This document shows positions 24,022 through 33,892 of a stretch of DNA of 64,000 nucleotides, piece by piece. The notes beneath the pieces were generated by a model. It was not told the DNA's origin, made no database searches, and saw only the letters and a list, made by a program, of their open reading frames with translations. Numbering within the stretch: position 1 is the first letter of the stretch; every line of letters begins with the position of its first letter. A program made the position numbers and the translations under genes. Source of the DNA: Flectonema sp. DT1601 (taxonomy: Eukaryota; Euglenozoa; Diplonemea; Diplonemida; Diplonemidae); contig OZ025811.1 in assembly GCA_964019425.1 (NCBI GenBank), positions 124,001 through 188,000 on the forward strand, in the 5' to 3' direction.

Positions 24022-24329
24022 TATTTCTTTCCCATTATTTGTATTTTTTTTTTCTTCTTTTTATTATTTTTAGTGTTTTTTTTTTTGTTTTGTTTTGTTT
24101 TTTTTATTTATTTATTTTTCTTTCTTAGTTCTTTGTAAAAATCATCAGGATTTCAAGCCATAAAGAAGCTTGACAAGACTGTTGTACGTCGCTGAACGGG
24201 TGTCTCCTGACCTTGTGAGGTGTGTAAAATCGAAGTAAGTCCTCCATAATAGAGACTCTTCGAATGGCTGTGAACAGCAGCACACTATAGGTATAGACTA
24301 AAATCCGTGCCAGAATATGTTTTTCAGCA

Positions 24330-25076
24330 TTATGTAGTTTCTTGTCGTTTTCTTGAATCGTAACTTTCTTCCGCAGGTGAAAGGTAGTTTTCATTGTTAT
24401 TGGTGCTGCTGGCTGTGCTTTCTCCAGACTCTTTTCGCATCCAAAGAGGGAGTCGGAAGTTGTCGGATTCTGCAGGGCTGTTGTCCATCGCAGAGGACAT
24501 TTTTGTCATTAACATTTTGAAGTATTCCATGTCTTGCGGAGTATTAATTGAACCCTCCCCGTCATCACTATCATCGTCTGCTAATTTATCAGCTTTTCGT
24601 GCGGCGATTTCTCCCCCTCCTGGGTGTTTTGCTGCTTCCTTTTTATCGTGTTTGGAACTGCTTTCTATGAATGGACGAAGTTCAACTAACAAACATTTGC
24701 AAATATTTCTTATTGTGGAGTTTGCTCCTTCTGTGTCTCTGTGAAGTGTTTCGCAAACTAAGCAAATCAATTCTTCTAAAGATTCCCACGTAACTCTTTT
24801 TTGATATCCTGATTTGGGTAAGGATCTCTGTAGTGTTGCTAGCACAGCGTCGCCTTGCCTACCAGCATTCCGTAGTCCTGTAGTAAATATATTCACAAGT
24901 TGTTTCTTATCTTTATATAGCAACATTTTCTGTCCGGTCTGACCGTCTACCCAATCATCAACATGAAAATACAAACACTCATCTCCCCACCAGCAACCCT
25001 GCCGTAGTAGTCCCCTACACCATGATCTCTTCTCTGGGATTTGACCCCGAGGATGTGGATCCATATTTATTACCAA
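24330..25076 (-). CDS. CCCH zinc-finger protein
   Basis: A 248-residue single-exon protein. Near the N-terminus (about residues 20-38) WCRGLLRQGCWWGDECLYFH gives a Cys-x7-Cys-x5-Cys-x3-His pattern, the CCCH finger that usually binds RNA in mRNA-processing and decay factors. The middle (about 45-135) is predicted helical and contains several cysteines (LEELICLVCETLHR, IRNICKCLLVELRP); I do not recognise it. The rest is charged and low in complexity. The YAG in ATATATTTAACAG just before GTTCCATTTG lies about 20 bases upstream of the ATG at 25,064 and slightly more from ATG 25,076; either methionine could start the protein. There is one finger only, so RNA specificity cannot be guessed. Confidence 0.8.
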   Translation of the reverse strand: MVINMDPHPRGQIPEKRSWCRGLLRQGCWWGDECLYFHVDDWVDGQTGQKMLLYKDKKQLVNIFTTGLRNAGRQGDAVLATLQRSLPKSGYQKRVTWESLEELICLVCETLHRDTEGANSTIRNICKCLLVELRPFIESSSKHDKKEAAKHPGGGEIAARKADKLADDDSDDGEGSINTPQDMEYFKMLMTKMSSAMDNSPAESDNFRLPLWMRKESGESTASSTNNNENYLSPAEESYDSRKRQETT

Positions 25077-25262
25077 ATGGAACCTGTTAAATATATCATT
25101 ACGTTAACTAATAATAAATTATCGATTCCTATCAATTCTTAATACAAAAGGGATAGATATAAACAAAACCTATCGTTAACAGTTTGTAAATAATGTGACT
25201 TCAAGGCTTAGCTCCATACGTGCTAAGTCTGAATCTTTTCGTGGTGATCCTCGCAGTGTTTA

Positions 25263-26707
25263 TTACCGACTGTTTCCTTCTATGATATTAATTGTAGTTC
25301 CTACCAGACCAAGTATTCCGACTATCACTCCAGAAGCACAAACAAAAAGTGCACCTGTCCGGTACACATTAGGGATCTTATCTTGGCATTCAGAACGACC
25401 AGATATGTTATAGAACGCAAGACTAGGGATGAAGTAGTGTTGTGCAACACCAAATATTGCTCCATTATATCCAAGTACGATTCCAATATTCGGAATGAGT
25501 GCTGATAATAACATTGTAACAGTTATAATACCAATAGCGAGGTAGATTGAAGATTCTGATAAATCAAACGTCCTAGCAACAGCACCTCTCGTAGCAAACT
25601 GAACTACCGGATACGTAAAAACAATCATCATCCCCAACAGTACTCTTGATATAGTAACAGCTGTTCCGTTAGGTAAGCTCTCCATCACATTACTCTTTAC
25701 TAAATCACCAAAAGAAAAGTATCCGCTAATACCAATTACAACATAAGAAACAGTGACAGTAGTGTACACAGCAGCGACTATAAGAAGCATTTTCCTTATA
25801 GAACGTCCTTCTAAGTCATTGTAGTAAACTGGCATGTTGTAGTGGAAATTGTAAGAAAATACGAAAATTGGAAGTGCCTGAAGGACTCCAGCACCTGCAA
25901 CAGTCACTGACACGGAATCGGACACCTCAGAGCTACAGAAGTTTGAGAATACTAAAATTGTAGCGTATAGAAGAGAGATGTTTCCAAATATTGATGTAAA
26001 TTTGAGTCCTTCAATCTTTTTTAAAGTACACAAACGAATTAGTACTACAGCACATATGAATATAATAAAAGGTTTACTAGTCATCCAACTAGGCATAGAT
26101 GCTAATCTCATTGGAGGTTGAAAGAATTGTACCACAAGAATACCATACGCAACGAGTGTGCTTGCGGTGTAAAATCCGACAATCGCGTCTGCGATTTTCC
26201 CGGCATTTCCTCCCCAAGCTGCGATTGCCATTCCTTTGTAAGATGAGGCATCAATACCCATTTCTCTTATCATATCACAGCTTTTCATTATGAAATATAA
26301 ATTTACTACCGCAGCTATCTGTAATCCAAACATTACCATCAGAGCAGTACCCCATCCAGCAAGAGAGTAGCTGTACGGAATACTTAACATTCCAGAACTG
26401 GTTATGTTGTTGTTTTTTTAAATTTTTTTTAGTTAAGTTGACTGTGAAGTAAAACAAAAACCACATACCCTACTATATTCTTTAGAATATTAATATAAGT
26501 TCCAAAGACTGTTCCAGTAGGAGCATGGTCGTGGGTCATTAAATCATTTTGAGTGTTGAGGCTGACTCGAGGGTCTTCTGCATTGGTATCACTCTCTTCT
26601 GTGTCTTGTGATCTGTGATGAAGTGATGATCCACTCCTGCAATTGTTGTATTCAAAACCACTGTTACTTCCCAACTGTAATACCATTTCACCAGAGGGTT
26701 CCCTCAT
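25263..26707 (-). CDS. AAAP-family amino-acid transporter
   Basis: Two exons, 26707-26469 and 26397-25263, joined across a 71-bp intron (donor GTATGT, acceptor AACCAG) to give 457 residues. The junction creates the family signature KNIVGSGMLSIPYSYSLAGW at about residues 77-96, half of it in each exon, which confirms the splice. About 10-11 hydrophobic segments follow, including FVFSYNFHYNMPVYYNDL, close to the FxFxCH/NxxxxY region of SLC38/AVT-type carriers. The first 70 residues are polar and should face the cytosol. The family moves neutral or cationic amino acids across plasma or vacuolar/lysosomal membranes with protons or sodium; the substrate cannot be read from sequence. CTGCTTACAG lies five bases before the ATG. 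The next ATG upstream would run into a stop after one codon. Confidence 0.92.
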
Positions 26708-26942
26708 GCCATCTGTAAGCAGATAATATAAAATAATTTTATAAATAAATCAATCAATAAAAGACTTTGAATGTACTCTCCAACGACATCACTTCTCAAT
26801 TTATAAGTAAACTAACCTCGATTAATACAATAAATTATTATTATGTGTTACCCGTGAAAACAGAAACTAAACACTACCAAACTACTCCCTGCGAAACTTA
26901 CTTTTTTTATTTTCTTTCAACACGCACTTTCTAATCTTATTC

Positions 26943-28799
26943 TTAATTTAAACTTCTCAATTCTCTTATAACAAAAGACTTCACTTCAAAGAGAGAATCA
27001 CTTCCCCTCGGCAGCTGAATAGATTCGAGTTCTTTACAGCAATCGAGGAAGTACAAGCCAACATCCGAAACACTACTAAGACCTGAAAGGTCAAGCGAAG
27101 TAATTGATGAACAGTCCGATAAGAAGTATTCTCTAATTGTGGTGACAGCATTGAGAACTGAAAGGTTAAGAGTAGTGATTGAACAACAATCTGATAAGAA
27201 GTTTTCCTCGATAGTGGTGACGGCATTGAGACCTGAAAGGTCAAGCGCAGCCATTGAAGAACAGCCCGACAAGAAGTAATCTCCAATAGTGGTGACAGCA
27301 TTGAGACCCGAAAGGTCAAGAGCAGTGATTGAACAACAATCCGACAAAAAGTAATCTCCAATTGTGGTGACAGCATTGAGAACTGAAAAGTCAAGCGCAG
27401 TGATTGAAGAACAGTTCGACAAGAAGTAATCTCCAATAGTGGTGACAGCATTGAGACCCGAAAGGTCAAGAGCAGTGATTGAACAACAATCCGACAAAAA
27501 GTAATCTCCAATTGTGGTGACAGCATTGAGAACTGAAAAGTCAAGCGCAGTGATTGAAGAACAGTTCGACAAGAAGTAATCTCCAATAGTGGTGACAGCA
27601 TTGAGAACCGCAACGTCAAGATCGGTGATTGAAGAACAGCCACACAAGAAACTATGTCCAACAGTGGTGACAGCATTGAGACTTGAGATGTCAAGAGCAG
27701 TGATTGAAGAACAACCCGTTAAGAAGCATTCCTCAATAGCGGTGACAGCATTGAGATCTGAAAGGTCAAGCGCAGTAATTAAAGTACAGCCCGACAAGAA
27801 GCACTCTCCAATAGTGGTGACAGCATTGAGATCTGAAAGGTCAAGCGCAGTGATTGAACAACAGCCCGACAAGAAGCAATCTCCAATAATGGTGATAGCA
27901 TTGAGACCTGAAAAGTCAAGAGCAGTGATTGAACAACAATCCGACAAGAAGCACTCTCCAATAGTGGTGACAGCATTGAGACCTGAAAGGCCAAGCTCAG
28001 TGATTGAACAACAACCCGACAAGAAGTAATCTCCAATAATGGTGATAGCATTGAGACCTGAAAAGTCAAGAGCAGTGATTGAACAACAATCCGACAAGAA
28101 GCACTCTCCAATAGTGGTGACAGCATTGAGACCTGAAAGGCCAAGCTCAGTGATTGAACAACAACCCGACAAGAAGTAATCTCCAATAATGGTGATAGCA
28201 TTGAGACCTGAAAAGTCAAGAGCAGTGATTGAACAACAATTCGACAAGAAGCACTCTCCAATAGTGGTGACAGCATTGAGACCTGAAAGGTCAAGCTCAG
28301 TGATTGAAGAAAAACTTAAGAACATTTCTGCAATAACTTTTACTTCAGAATTGGAATTGCGGAACGAGATGGATTCGACCACAGGAGGAAGTAAATCACT
28401 ATCAAGGCTAAGACTACCATCCTTTAAGAATGTGAGAGTGTCTAGGTAAAGGCAATCTTCATTGTTTCCTTCTAGTCTAAGGAGCAACTTTTCTCGCATG
28501 TACTTATCAACAAGCCAACGTTTGCCGAATACCCGAAATTGCTTCCTCTGCACCTCCAACTCTGTGTTTGGACCCACTCCATGAACGGCAAGCAACCCGC
28601 CAGTTTCGCAAAGAAGATCACCAGCGAAAGTGAGTTCGACATCTTCCGGATCGATATCCCACTCACCAGCTGCCGCAGTCAGCACGTCGCTCACGAGAGA
28701 ATCAGCACCAGCTGTGAATGACACCGCTACGAATCCCAAATCCGGGAAAGTCACAAAAACCTGCATCTCGTTTATCGCTGCAGCAAGTATTCTACTCAA
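26943..28799 (-). CDS. ubiquitin-like plus BspA-type leucine-rich repeat protein
   Basis: A 618-residue single-exon protein. Residues about 10-85 form a ubiquitin-like module (VELTFAGDLLCETGG with a later TELEVQRKQF strand), closely matching the start of the ankyrin gene at 38,614. From about residue 160 there are 18 near-identical 25-residue units of the type NAVTTIGDYFLSGCSSITALD. This resembles the BspA-like (LRR_5) repeat, usually 23 residues, known from bacterial and protist surface or adhesion proteins. No signal peptide or membrane segment is seen, so a cytosolic role fits better than a surface one. The units are 75 bp each, and pairs of them are duplicated exactly (see repeats). The short C-terminal cap ends with VRELRSLN. 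Confidence 0.88.
   Translation of the reverse strand: MSRILAAAINEMQVFVTFPDLGFVAVSFTAGADSLVSDVLTAAAGEWDIDPEDVELTFAGDLLCETGGLLAVHGVGPNTELEVQRKQFRVFGKRWLVDKYMREKLLLRLEGNNEDCLYLDTLTFLKDGSLSLDSDLLPPVVESISFRNSNSEVKVIAEMFLSFSSITELDLSGLNAVTTIGECFLSNCCSITALDFSGLNAITIIGDYFLSGCCSITELGLSGLNAVTTIGECFLSDCCSITALDFSGLNAITIIGDYFLSGCCSITELGLSGLNAVTTIGECFLSDCCSITALDFSGLNAITIIGDCFLSGCCSITALDLSDLNAVTTIGECFLSGCTLITALDLSDLNAVTAIEECFLTGCSSITALDISSLNAVTTVGHSFLCGCSSITDLDVAVLNAVTTIGDYFLSNCSSITALDFSVLNAVTTIGDYFLSDCCSITALDLSGLNAVTTIGDYFLSNCSSITALDFSVLNAVTTIGDYFLSDCCSITALDLSGLNAVTTIGDYFLSGCSSMAALDLSGLNAVTTIEENFLSDCCSITTLNLSVLNAVTTIREYFLSDCSSITSLDLSGLSSVSDVGLYFLDCCKELESIQLPRGSDSLFEVKSFVIRELRSLN
27301..27600. repeat. exact 150-bp tandem duplication A
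   Basis: 27,301-27,450 and 27,451-27,600 appear identical base for base. Each copy is two 75-bp units, so this is a higher-order duplication. Confidence 0.92.
27901..28200. repeat. exact 150-bp tandem duplication B
   Basis: 27,901-28,050 and 28,051-28,200 appear identical base for base. A third partial copy starts at 28,201 with few changes. The sequence differs from duplication A, so the array grew at least twice. Confidence 0.92.
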
Positions 28800-29282
28800 A
28801 TCTATTTACTAATGTCAGCCTGCAGGGAATGAAAGTTTATGAAGAAGAATCCGAAACATTGATTAGTTTGTCACTTAAAGAAGGTTAGCTCATGATGGGT
28901 ACTTCATATCCTGCTCATTCTATCTCTGTTGAGTTTTTGTTGCTCGCTGTCCCTCGTTAGAGAGAACTAGTCATCAGGACGTAGTTTTTGTTCGTTGATG
29001 TCGGGGATTTCACCTTCGATAACATTGCGATTCTTAAGGCAACCCACTACTATTTGAAGAACTGAATAATGAATAGTTTATTATCAGATAGATGAATTAC
29101 TACAAACTTCCAAAATCAAAAGCAGCGTTCGTTCTATTTAGAACGGGCTAGGAGTAGATTAAGTTAGCATTAACCATAGTAACGAGTTATCACAAAAAAG
29201 AAGTAAATAAGTCAAACAAACAACGGGTTAGGAGGATAAAGTTTGTCAGTCTAGCCCTTATCGATATTAATTATTTTTATTA
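28800..29282. other. spacer
   Basis: These 483 bases between the leucine-rich-repeat gene and the sirtuin gene hold no gene. A 7-bp inverted repeat (CGTTCTA / TAGAACG) lies at 29,130-29,145. Confidence 0.55.
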
Positions 29283-30251
29283 TTAGATTCCTTTAAGAAC
29301 TTTGAGAGAGTCATCAGACATAAGTGATCCATATTTATTAATAAAATAATCTTTCCAATCCAATTCTTTTATAACCATCGCCGCTGAGTCATCAGCAGAC
29401 CCACTAAAGAATGTATCTCTTCCTTTAGAAGATATCCTTTTTGTATCATAGTCGTCATCATAGTTGATACCAAGACCATGTCCAACAGGCTCTGCATTGA
29501 AGATCACGCGTGGACAGGTTGGAGCAACACGCATAGCAATTGAATTCGCTGGTGAAACAGTCAGAGAGGTTCCTACGATGTATAACAAGTCAACATTGTC
29601 TGGTAGATCTTGCTGCATCGCTTCAAAAAAGTCACTTGGTAAGTTCCTTCCGTACAATACTGTCGAAGGCTTGATTCCGAACTTTCCGCATTCCGGGCAG
29701 TTGATTGGAGAAGATTCCTTCGGTGAAGAAGAATCAATCCCGTAAATATCTTTTATACATGTTTTTAATTTATTAATAAACCAATCACTGTCTACCTTCA
29801 CACCACAGTGTTCACATGCTGCTGCTCCAATACTTCCGTGACATGAAACCACATTCTTCATACCAGAACGGTAGTCCAGTCCATCAATATTCTGAGAATA
29901 CATTCTCCTCATCATACCTCTTTCAGCAAGTTCAGTAAAGAAGAAATGACACAGTGTTGGTTTCCACTTTCCTTCATGAATTCCAATTATAAAAGGTCTA
30001 CGAAGTTCTAAGTAGGGATATGGATTCCTACTGAAGAGTGTCCAGTCGACTACATGAGTTGGATTTTGTTTCATTATCTGTTGGTCTTCATGAGAAGCTG
30101 TTAGTAACTCTGGTCGGAGAGAGTCGTACATCCCTCCAGGACTTCGAAAGTCAGGGATACCTGCCCCGCAACTAATACCAGCCCCGACTAGTACCACCAT
30201 GTTCTTCCACTCTCCGTTACGTATTCCTTCTGCAAGTCGAGCAGCATTCAT
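29283..30251 (-). CDS. sirtuin (SIR2-family NAD-dependent deacylase)
   Basis: A 322-residue single-exon protein of normal sirtuin core length. It removes acyl groups from lysines using NAD+. Motifs in order: GAGISCGAGIPDFRSP at 23-38 (NAD binding), YSQNIDGLD at 118-126, CHGS at 137-140 with the catalytic His138, zinc cysteines 146/149 and 185/188, GTSLTVSPA at 227-235 and FNAEP near 251-255. The spacing and GIPDFRSPGGMYDSL resemble class I (SIR2/SIRT1-3) enzymes. In GAGISCGAGIPDFR a Gly replaces the usual Ser before AGIPDFR. No long N-terminal extension or targeting signal is visible, so the compartment is unknown. The T-rich acceptor-like TTCTTCCATACAACAG lies about 20 bases before the ATG. 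Confidence 0.95.
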   Translation of the reverse strand: MNAARLAEGIRNGEWKNMVVLVGAGISCGAGIPDFRSPGGMYDSLRPELLTASHEDQQIMKQNPTHVVDWTLFSRNPYPYLELRRPFIIGIHEGKWKPTLCHFFFTELAERGMMRRMYSQNIDGLDYRSGMKNVVSCHGSIGAAACEHCGVKVDSDWFINKLKTCIKDIYGIDSSSPKESSPINCPECGKFGIKPSTVLYGRNLPSDFFEAMQQDLPDNVDLLYIVGTSLTVSPANSIAMRVAPTCPRVIFNAEPVGHGLGINYDDDYDTKRISSKGRDTFFSGSADDSAAMVIKELDWKDYFINKYGSLMSDDSLKVLKGI

Positions 30252-30715
30252 ATTGTTCTCGTGTGTCTGTTGTATGGAAGAATATGAGAATGTGAATCTT
30301 ACCTTTGGTTTTGTTTATGTTTCTGCTTCACATGTCATCTGATATTGTGTAACTTACGGAGAGGTTGAATACGTGTAGTAAAAGTATCAGAGATAAATCA
30401 ATCATTACTTATCAACACATCATCTTTTGGTTATAAGAGATGCCCACCAGCTACTACTGGTATTGAGATAGAAAGACTTGAACAAGAGAATCTGTTTAAC
30501 ATCACTTATTAGTTGAATGTGATGTACAGTAACAAGGAATAGTAAAGGGTTTGAATACCTTCAGAGTAAACTTTTATTATTAATGTGATAAAGTTTGTAT
30601 TCCAAATTAAGAATACTTTCTTAATTATAAACATCAATTAGAAACATCTTAAACGACGACTACGACTGACGATGAGGAAGAACGAAAGGAAAGTTGTCAG
30701 ATCAGTGGTGAAGAC
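30252..30715. other. spacer
   Basis: These 464 bases between the sirtuin and SCP2 genes hold no recognised gene or repeat. Confidence 0.55.
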
Positions 30716-31048
30716 TTAGATGGCGTCGCCTAACTTCTTCATCACCTTCCCTAACTTCATCGCGACATCAGTATCACCATCGAGTTCAATCTTTCCTTCC
30801 ATGAAGAGACCCATTGGGTCAGCCTTTCCTCCGGCCAACTCAACAAAAACAGATTCATCCATCTTGAACGATGCAGCAGCGTCTTCACACTTTCCTTTGT
30901 AAGCCTTGCACGACTTCAAGTCAATCACATATGAAGCACCAGTGTCAGGGAATTCGTAGGTGATGATCTCATTCACTTTCGCAGCCGCTTCCTTACCGAC
31001 TGGAGTCGACAGAGCCTGGGCCATCTTTTGAAAAACTGCGTCAGCCAT
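30716..31048 (-). CDS. SCP2-domain sterol/lipid carrier protein
   Basis: A 110-residue single-exon protein that is almost entirely one SCP2 fold. Supporting stretches are ITYEFPDTGASYVIDLKSCK, then DAAASFKMDESVFVELAGGK, KADPMGLFMEGKIELDGDTD and the end AMKLGKVMKKL. This follows the family pattern in which a hydrophobic cavity binds sterols, fatty acids or acyl-CoA. Stand-alone SCP2 proteins work in the cytosol or peroxisome. No clear C-terminal SKL-type peroxisome signal is present (it ends GDAI), so cytosolic action is more likely. Codon use is strongly biased towards C/G-ending codons compared with neighbours, as in the ribosomal genes here, which suggests high expression. TTTTACTGCCAG lies about 25 bases before the ATG. 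Confidence 0.93.
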   Translation of the reverse strand: MADAVFQKMAQALSTPVGKEAAAKVNEIITYEFPDTGASYVIDLKSCKAYKGKCEDAAASFKMDESVFVELAGGKADPMGLFMEGKIELDGDTDVAMKLGKVMKKLGDAI

Positions 31049-32206
31049 TTTTTGAAAGAGGTTTAGTGTGTGAGGTCTGGCAGTAAAATAATGTTATTGT
31101 CACTCAGCACACGCAGTTATCGATTTGCTCTCACAAGTACTGCAATCCTCCACATTATATTTATTTGATTCTGCGAAAGGTTTAGATAAAAGATTATTCC
31201 AGTTAAGAATCTGATGCAGTGAGACATTGCCATCACATTCTCTTTCCGTGTAAGACTAGAATGCTACCAAACAGATACACATTGAAGGAGTTAACGCAAT
31301 AAGAGTACGTTGACGGTACGAAACTATCAATGTGCAGTTCTCTTACACTTCGACAAATAGTTAGCCTGTCCAATAACTATGCAAAAAAAAAAAAAAATGA
31401 ATAAATAAATTTAAAAATTTCAGAAAATTATTGGTTGTTTTTATCGTAGAAAAACAAATATCATTGAGTACACAACACGCTGAAGCAGAAACTGACAGAA
31501 AAAACAACCAAAAAGAAACCCGCTTCGCGATTCGCTCTGGCGCAATGGCTACTAGTATGTAAAAAATATACAACAGGAATGCCGGCATGAGTGAAGCCTG
31601 GCAATCGGAATTGATGCAAATAATTAAAAAACTAAAATCAGAGCTTCACACACACACACATGATGACTACATGAAATGGTAGTATAAATATATCAACAAT
31701 GATAAATACAAAGTCACGAATTAATTTAACAATTACAACAACAAGGAGAACATTATGTTCACGTTTAACTTATTATGACTGGAACACAAATAGAAATAGC
31801 AGGAAACACAAGCCAGCCTTAACATTTTCTTATTTTCTTTTCTGAAGAGCAAAGTCGACCAGACTCAACAGACCAAAAAAGGAAGCAAAAAAAAAAAAAA
31901 AAAAAAAACCATCAACTCAACGTGAGTGGTATGGCTGTGTAGGCGGCAGCAAGCAGCGAATCTCATCTTCTTTCTGACGATCTTTTCTTTTCCTCTCTTT
32001 TTCTTACTTGTGACCATGGTACTCATTTGAAATCATAGTTCCCGTGCGCTGGTATCCCAAAAGCGCGAGCTCCTAAAACAAGGAAACTTCTTAATCTCTC
32101 CCTTCTGTAGAGCACCCACTGCTTTTCAAGTTTAAGCAAAAGGAAGCGAGTTGATAACATTAACAAGGAATCATATCATAGACTAATAGCACGAGGCAGT
32201 TAGTAC
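31049..32206. other. 1.2-kb spacer
   Basis: No convincing gene. It contains A runs near 31,382-31,396 and 31,888-31,908 and a short CA microsatellite near 31,647-31,660. One hydrophobic 75-residue minus-strand frame (31,361-31,588) includes a poly-Phe run and is not believed. Confidence 0.55.
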
Positions 32207-33652
32207 TCACGCCTTAATCGAATTCTTGTTTTGCTTTTCCCCAGAGTCAGAAAGGAATGTTTTTTCTTCGCTAGCTACTTCTAACATGATCCTTGAAAGT
32301 AGTTTTAATCGAGTAAGAGTTGAAGTAGTAAGCATCATGCTTGCTAAGTCTGAATGAGTTACTTTGTATGATGATAATATGTTAGCGTGACCAGCTAGAG
32401 CCATTAATGTGAAGGACACTTCTTCTTGATTAGGTTCGTCTGGTTGTGGATTTGGGGATTTTGGAAGATACTTTTTTTTACAAAGTCTATAAGTGATGTC
32501 GTCAATTAGATGATCAATATGGTCTGCTATACCTCCTTCTTCAGGCTGGTCTTGTAAAACAGAACTTGAATATGTGGAACTACCAAATTCCTCAGGCTCT
32601 TCAGACGAAGGGTCTACAACAACTCGTGAGATACCTTTCATATAAACAAATGCTAACACATCAGATCCAAATGTATTATAAACAGGTGACTGAACTCTAC
32701 ACAGAGTCCCAACCACACTCTTTTCTCCACTAACTCTTTCTAGTGACGGGATTACTACAATAGGCTCGTCATTTTCTAAACATCTCTTTAGAATATTTAA
32801 AGCCTTAGGATGTTGGAATCGAAGAATAGAAACACTTCCTGGCCACACAAAACTATCCCTTAAATAAAGTGCCGGACATCGGCGAGTGTCTGTTGTATCG
32901 GCGGGGAAGGTAGTGTTTCTGCCGTAAAGACTGGTGCGATCTCCGAATAGCTGCTGACAGACAACGTTTGATCCAGTTAAGGAACCTTTACTATCCATTG
33001 CCATATTACATTCTTTAACTATTTGTACAATATCTGTTGTTGACGGAGAGCTACTGTTAGTGGGATTAAATAATGAGAATCCGACTACCTCACCAGACTC
33101 GTTGTCACTTTGTGAAAGTGACGGGTCCCATGATGAAAATACTTTATCACCAACCTGACTATACTTTTGTACTGCATAGTTACTCTCTGGGAACATGTTA
33201 CTGTATCGATCTGTTAGTAGTTTTATTTCAGCAGCTGGTAGACTCGGAGATGCGATAAACATCGAGACCAGAGAGTCTGATTTCTCACGGAGTGTTGGTA
33301 GAGGGGAGTTGGGAAGGGTGGGAAGACCACCCTTCTTTTGATGAAAGGTTGAAAACGTAAATCCCTCTGGTACAGTGATATCTGTAACACTAACATAGTC
33401 TCCCGAAGGTTTCATTGTCAGTTCTCCAAACTGAGCGCGATTTATCCAACCCAATGTCTTTCTATCTCCCCAATCATACTTCGCTACGCCAGACTCTAAA
33501 TCTCTGCCAATTCCCGTAACTCGAAAGGTACGTTCTTTGCTTCCAATTGGTTTTATTTTATTATTTATTATGTCCATACATTCCGATAGTTCTGATCCCC
33601 TCTTCGTCATGCTTCGGAGTACCACTCCTGAATTAGTAATTACCTTTCTCAT
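32207..33652 (-). CDS. LON N-terminal (substrate-binding) domain protein
   Basis: A 481-residue single-exon protein. Around residues 265-355 the order of elements fits the LON substrate-binding (LAN) domain: ALYLRDSFVWPGSVSILRF, a helix with ALNILKRCLEND, PIVVIPS, then VVGTLCRVQSP and FVYMKGISRVVV. A helical bundle follows, as in Lon and in cereblon-type proteins. No AAA ATPase or Ser-Lys protease part is present, so this is not a Lon protease; stand-alone LON domains act in protein recognition, often in ubiquitin ligases. The N-terminal part (about 1-100) holds a compact basic region (GVAKYDWGDRKTLGWINRAQ) that I do not recognise. The C-terminus ends in a helical segment. ATTTAATATTTAAG lies about 15 bases before the ATG. 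Confidence 0.75.
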   Translation of the reverse strand: MRKVITNSGVVLRSMTKRGSELSECMDIINNKIKPIGSKERTFRVTGIGRDLESGVAKYDWGDRKTLGWINRAQFGELTMKPSGDYVSVTDITVPEGFTFSTFHQKKGGLPTLPNSPLPTLREKSDSLVSMFIASPSLPAAEIKLLTDRYSNMFPESNYAVQKYSQVGDKVFSSWDPSLSQSDNESGEVVGFSLFNPTNSSSPSTTDIVQIVKECNMAMDSKGSLTGSNVVCQQLFGDRTSLYGRNTTFPADTTDTRRCPALYLRDSFVWPGSVSILRFQHPKALNILKRCLENDEPIVVIPSLERVSGEKSVVGTLCRVQSPVYNTFGSDVLAFVYMKGISRVVVDPSSEEPEEFGSSTYSSSVLQDQPEEGGIADHIDHLIDDITYRLCKKKYLPKSPNPQPDEPNQEEVSFTLMALAGHANILSSYKVTHSDLASMMLTTSTLTRLKLLSRIMLEVASEEKTFLSDSGEKQNKNSIKA

Positions 33653-33892
33653 ATTTTATTTTGATCACTTAAATATTAAATAGAAACAAAAATAAAATAT
33701 AAAATATAAAGACGAATCCCAACAGAACTAGTTTGATATCAAGAAAAATAGATATTTCGCGGGTAAGTCGCAGAAGTAATGATGAATAAGACTTTTGTGA
33801 AGAGTAGCTGTGGATCTGTCAAGACCAGAAGACGTTACAAACTAACAACGCAAAAACAAATTTTAAAAAAAATAACCGAACCTTCGTCTACA

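Larger units (their letters stand above)
12081..24329. other. 12-kb gene-poor region with many homopolymer tracts
   Basis: This is the longest stretch without a convincing gene. Open frames are short, occur on both strands, and most contain poly-Phe or poly-Lys runs from A/T tracts. Notable contents are listed separately: T28 at 12,867, A31 at 19,440, A30 at 21,315, a T24/A23 inverted pair at 23,291, a GC-rich palindrome at 13,702 and a hammerhead-like motif at 23,949. I saw no tRNA, rRNA or snRNA signature and no transposase or reverse-transcriptase frame. Genes on both flanks point the same way, so this is not a strand-switch region. It could carry non-coding RNAs, a regulatory or replication region, or a worn-out element. 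Confidence 0.6.
27085..28330. repeat. 75-bp tandem array encoding leucine-rich repeats
   Basis: About 16 units of 75 bp lie head to tail within the leucine-rich-repeat gene. Each contains the core GTGGTGACAGCATTGAG (read on the plus strand) or a close variant. The unit length is a multiple of three, so several other frames also stay open here. Confidence 0.93.

Noticed and set aside
12081-24329. tRNA, rRNA, snRNA, transposon or CRISPR content in the gene desert
   Set aside because: I looked for T-loop motifs, transposase or reverse-transcriptase frames and spaced repeats and saw none. A covariance-model scan could still find diverged small RNAs.
24125-24394. 89-residue minus-strand frame overlapping the end of the CCCH gene
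   Set aside because: It overlaps in another frame and no intron joining it to the CCCH frame could be placed. Most likely it is 3' untranslated sequence.
26981-28294. Long open frames in other frames and on the other strand of the leucine-rich-repeat gene (27,779-28,294 minus, 26,981-27,694 minus, 27,589-28,029 plus)
   Set aside because: They stay open only because the 75-bp unit is a multiple of three. The products are periodic and lack any known fold, while the main frame has the ubiquitin-like head and a recognised repeat.
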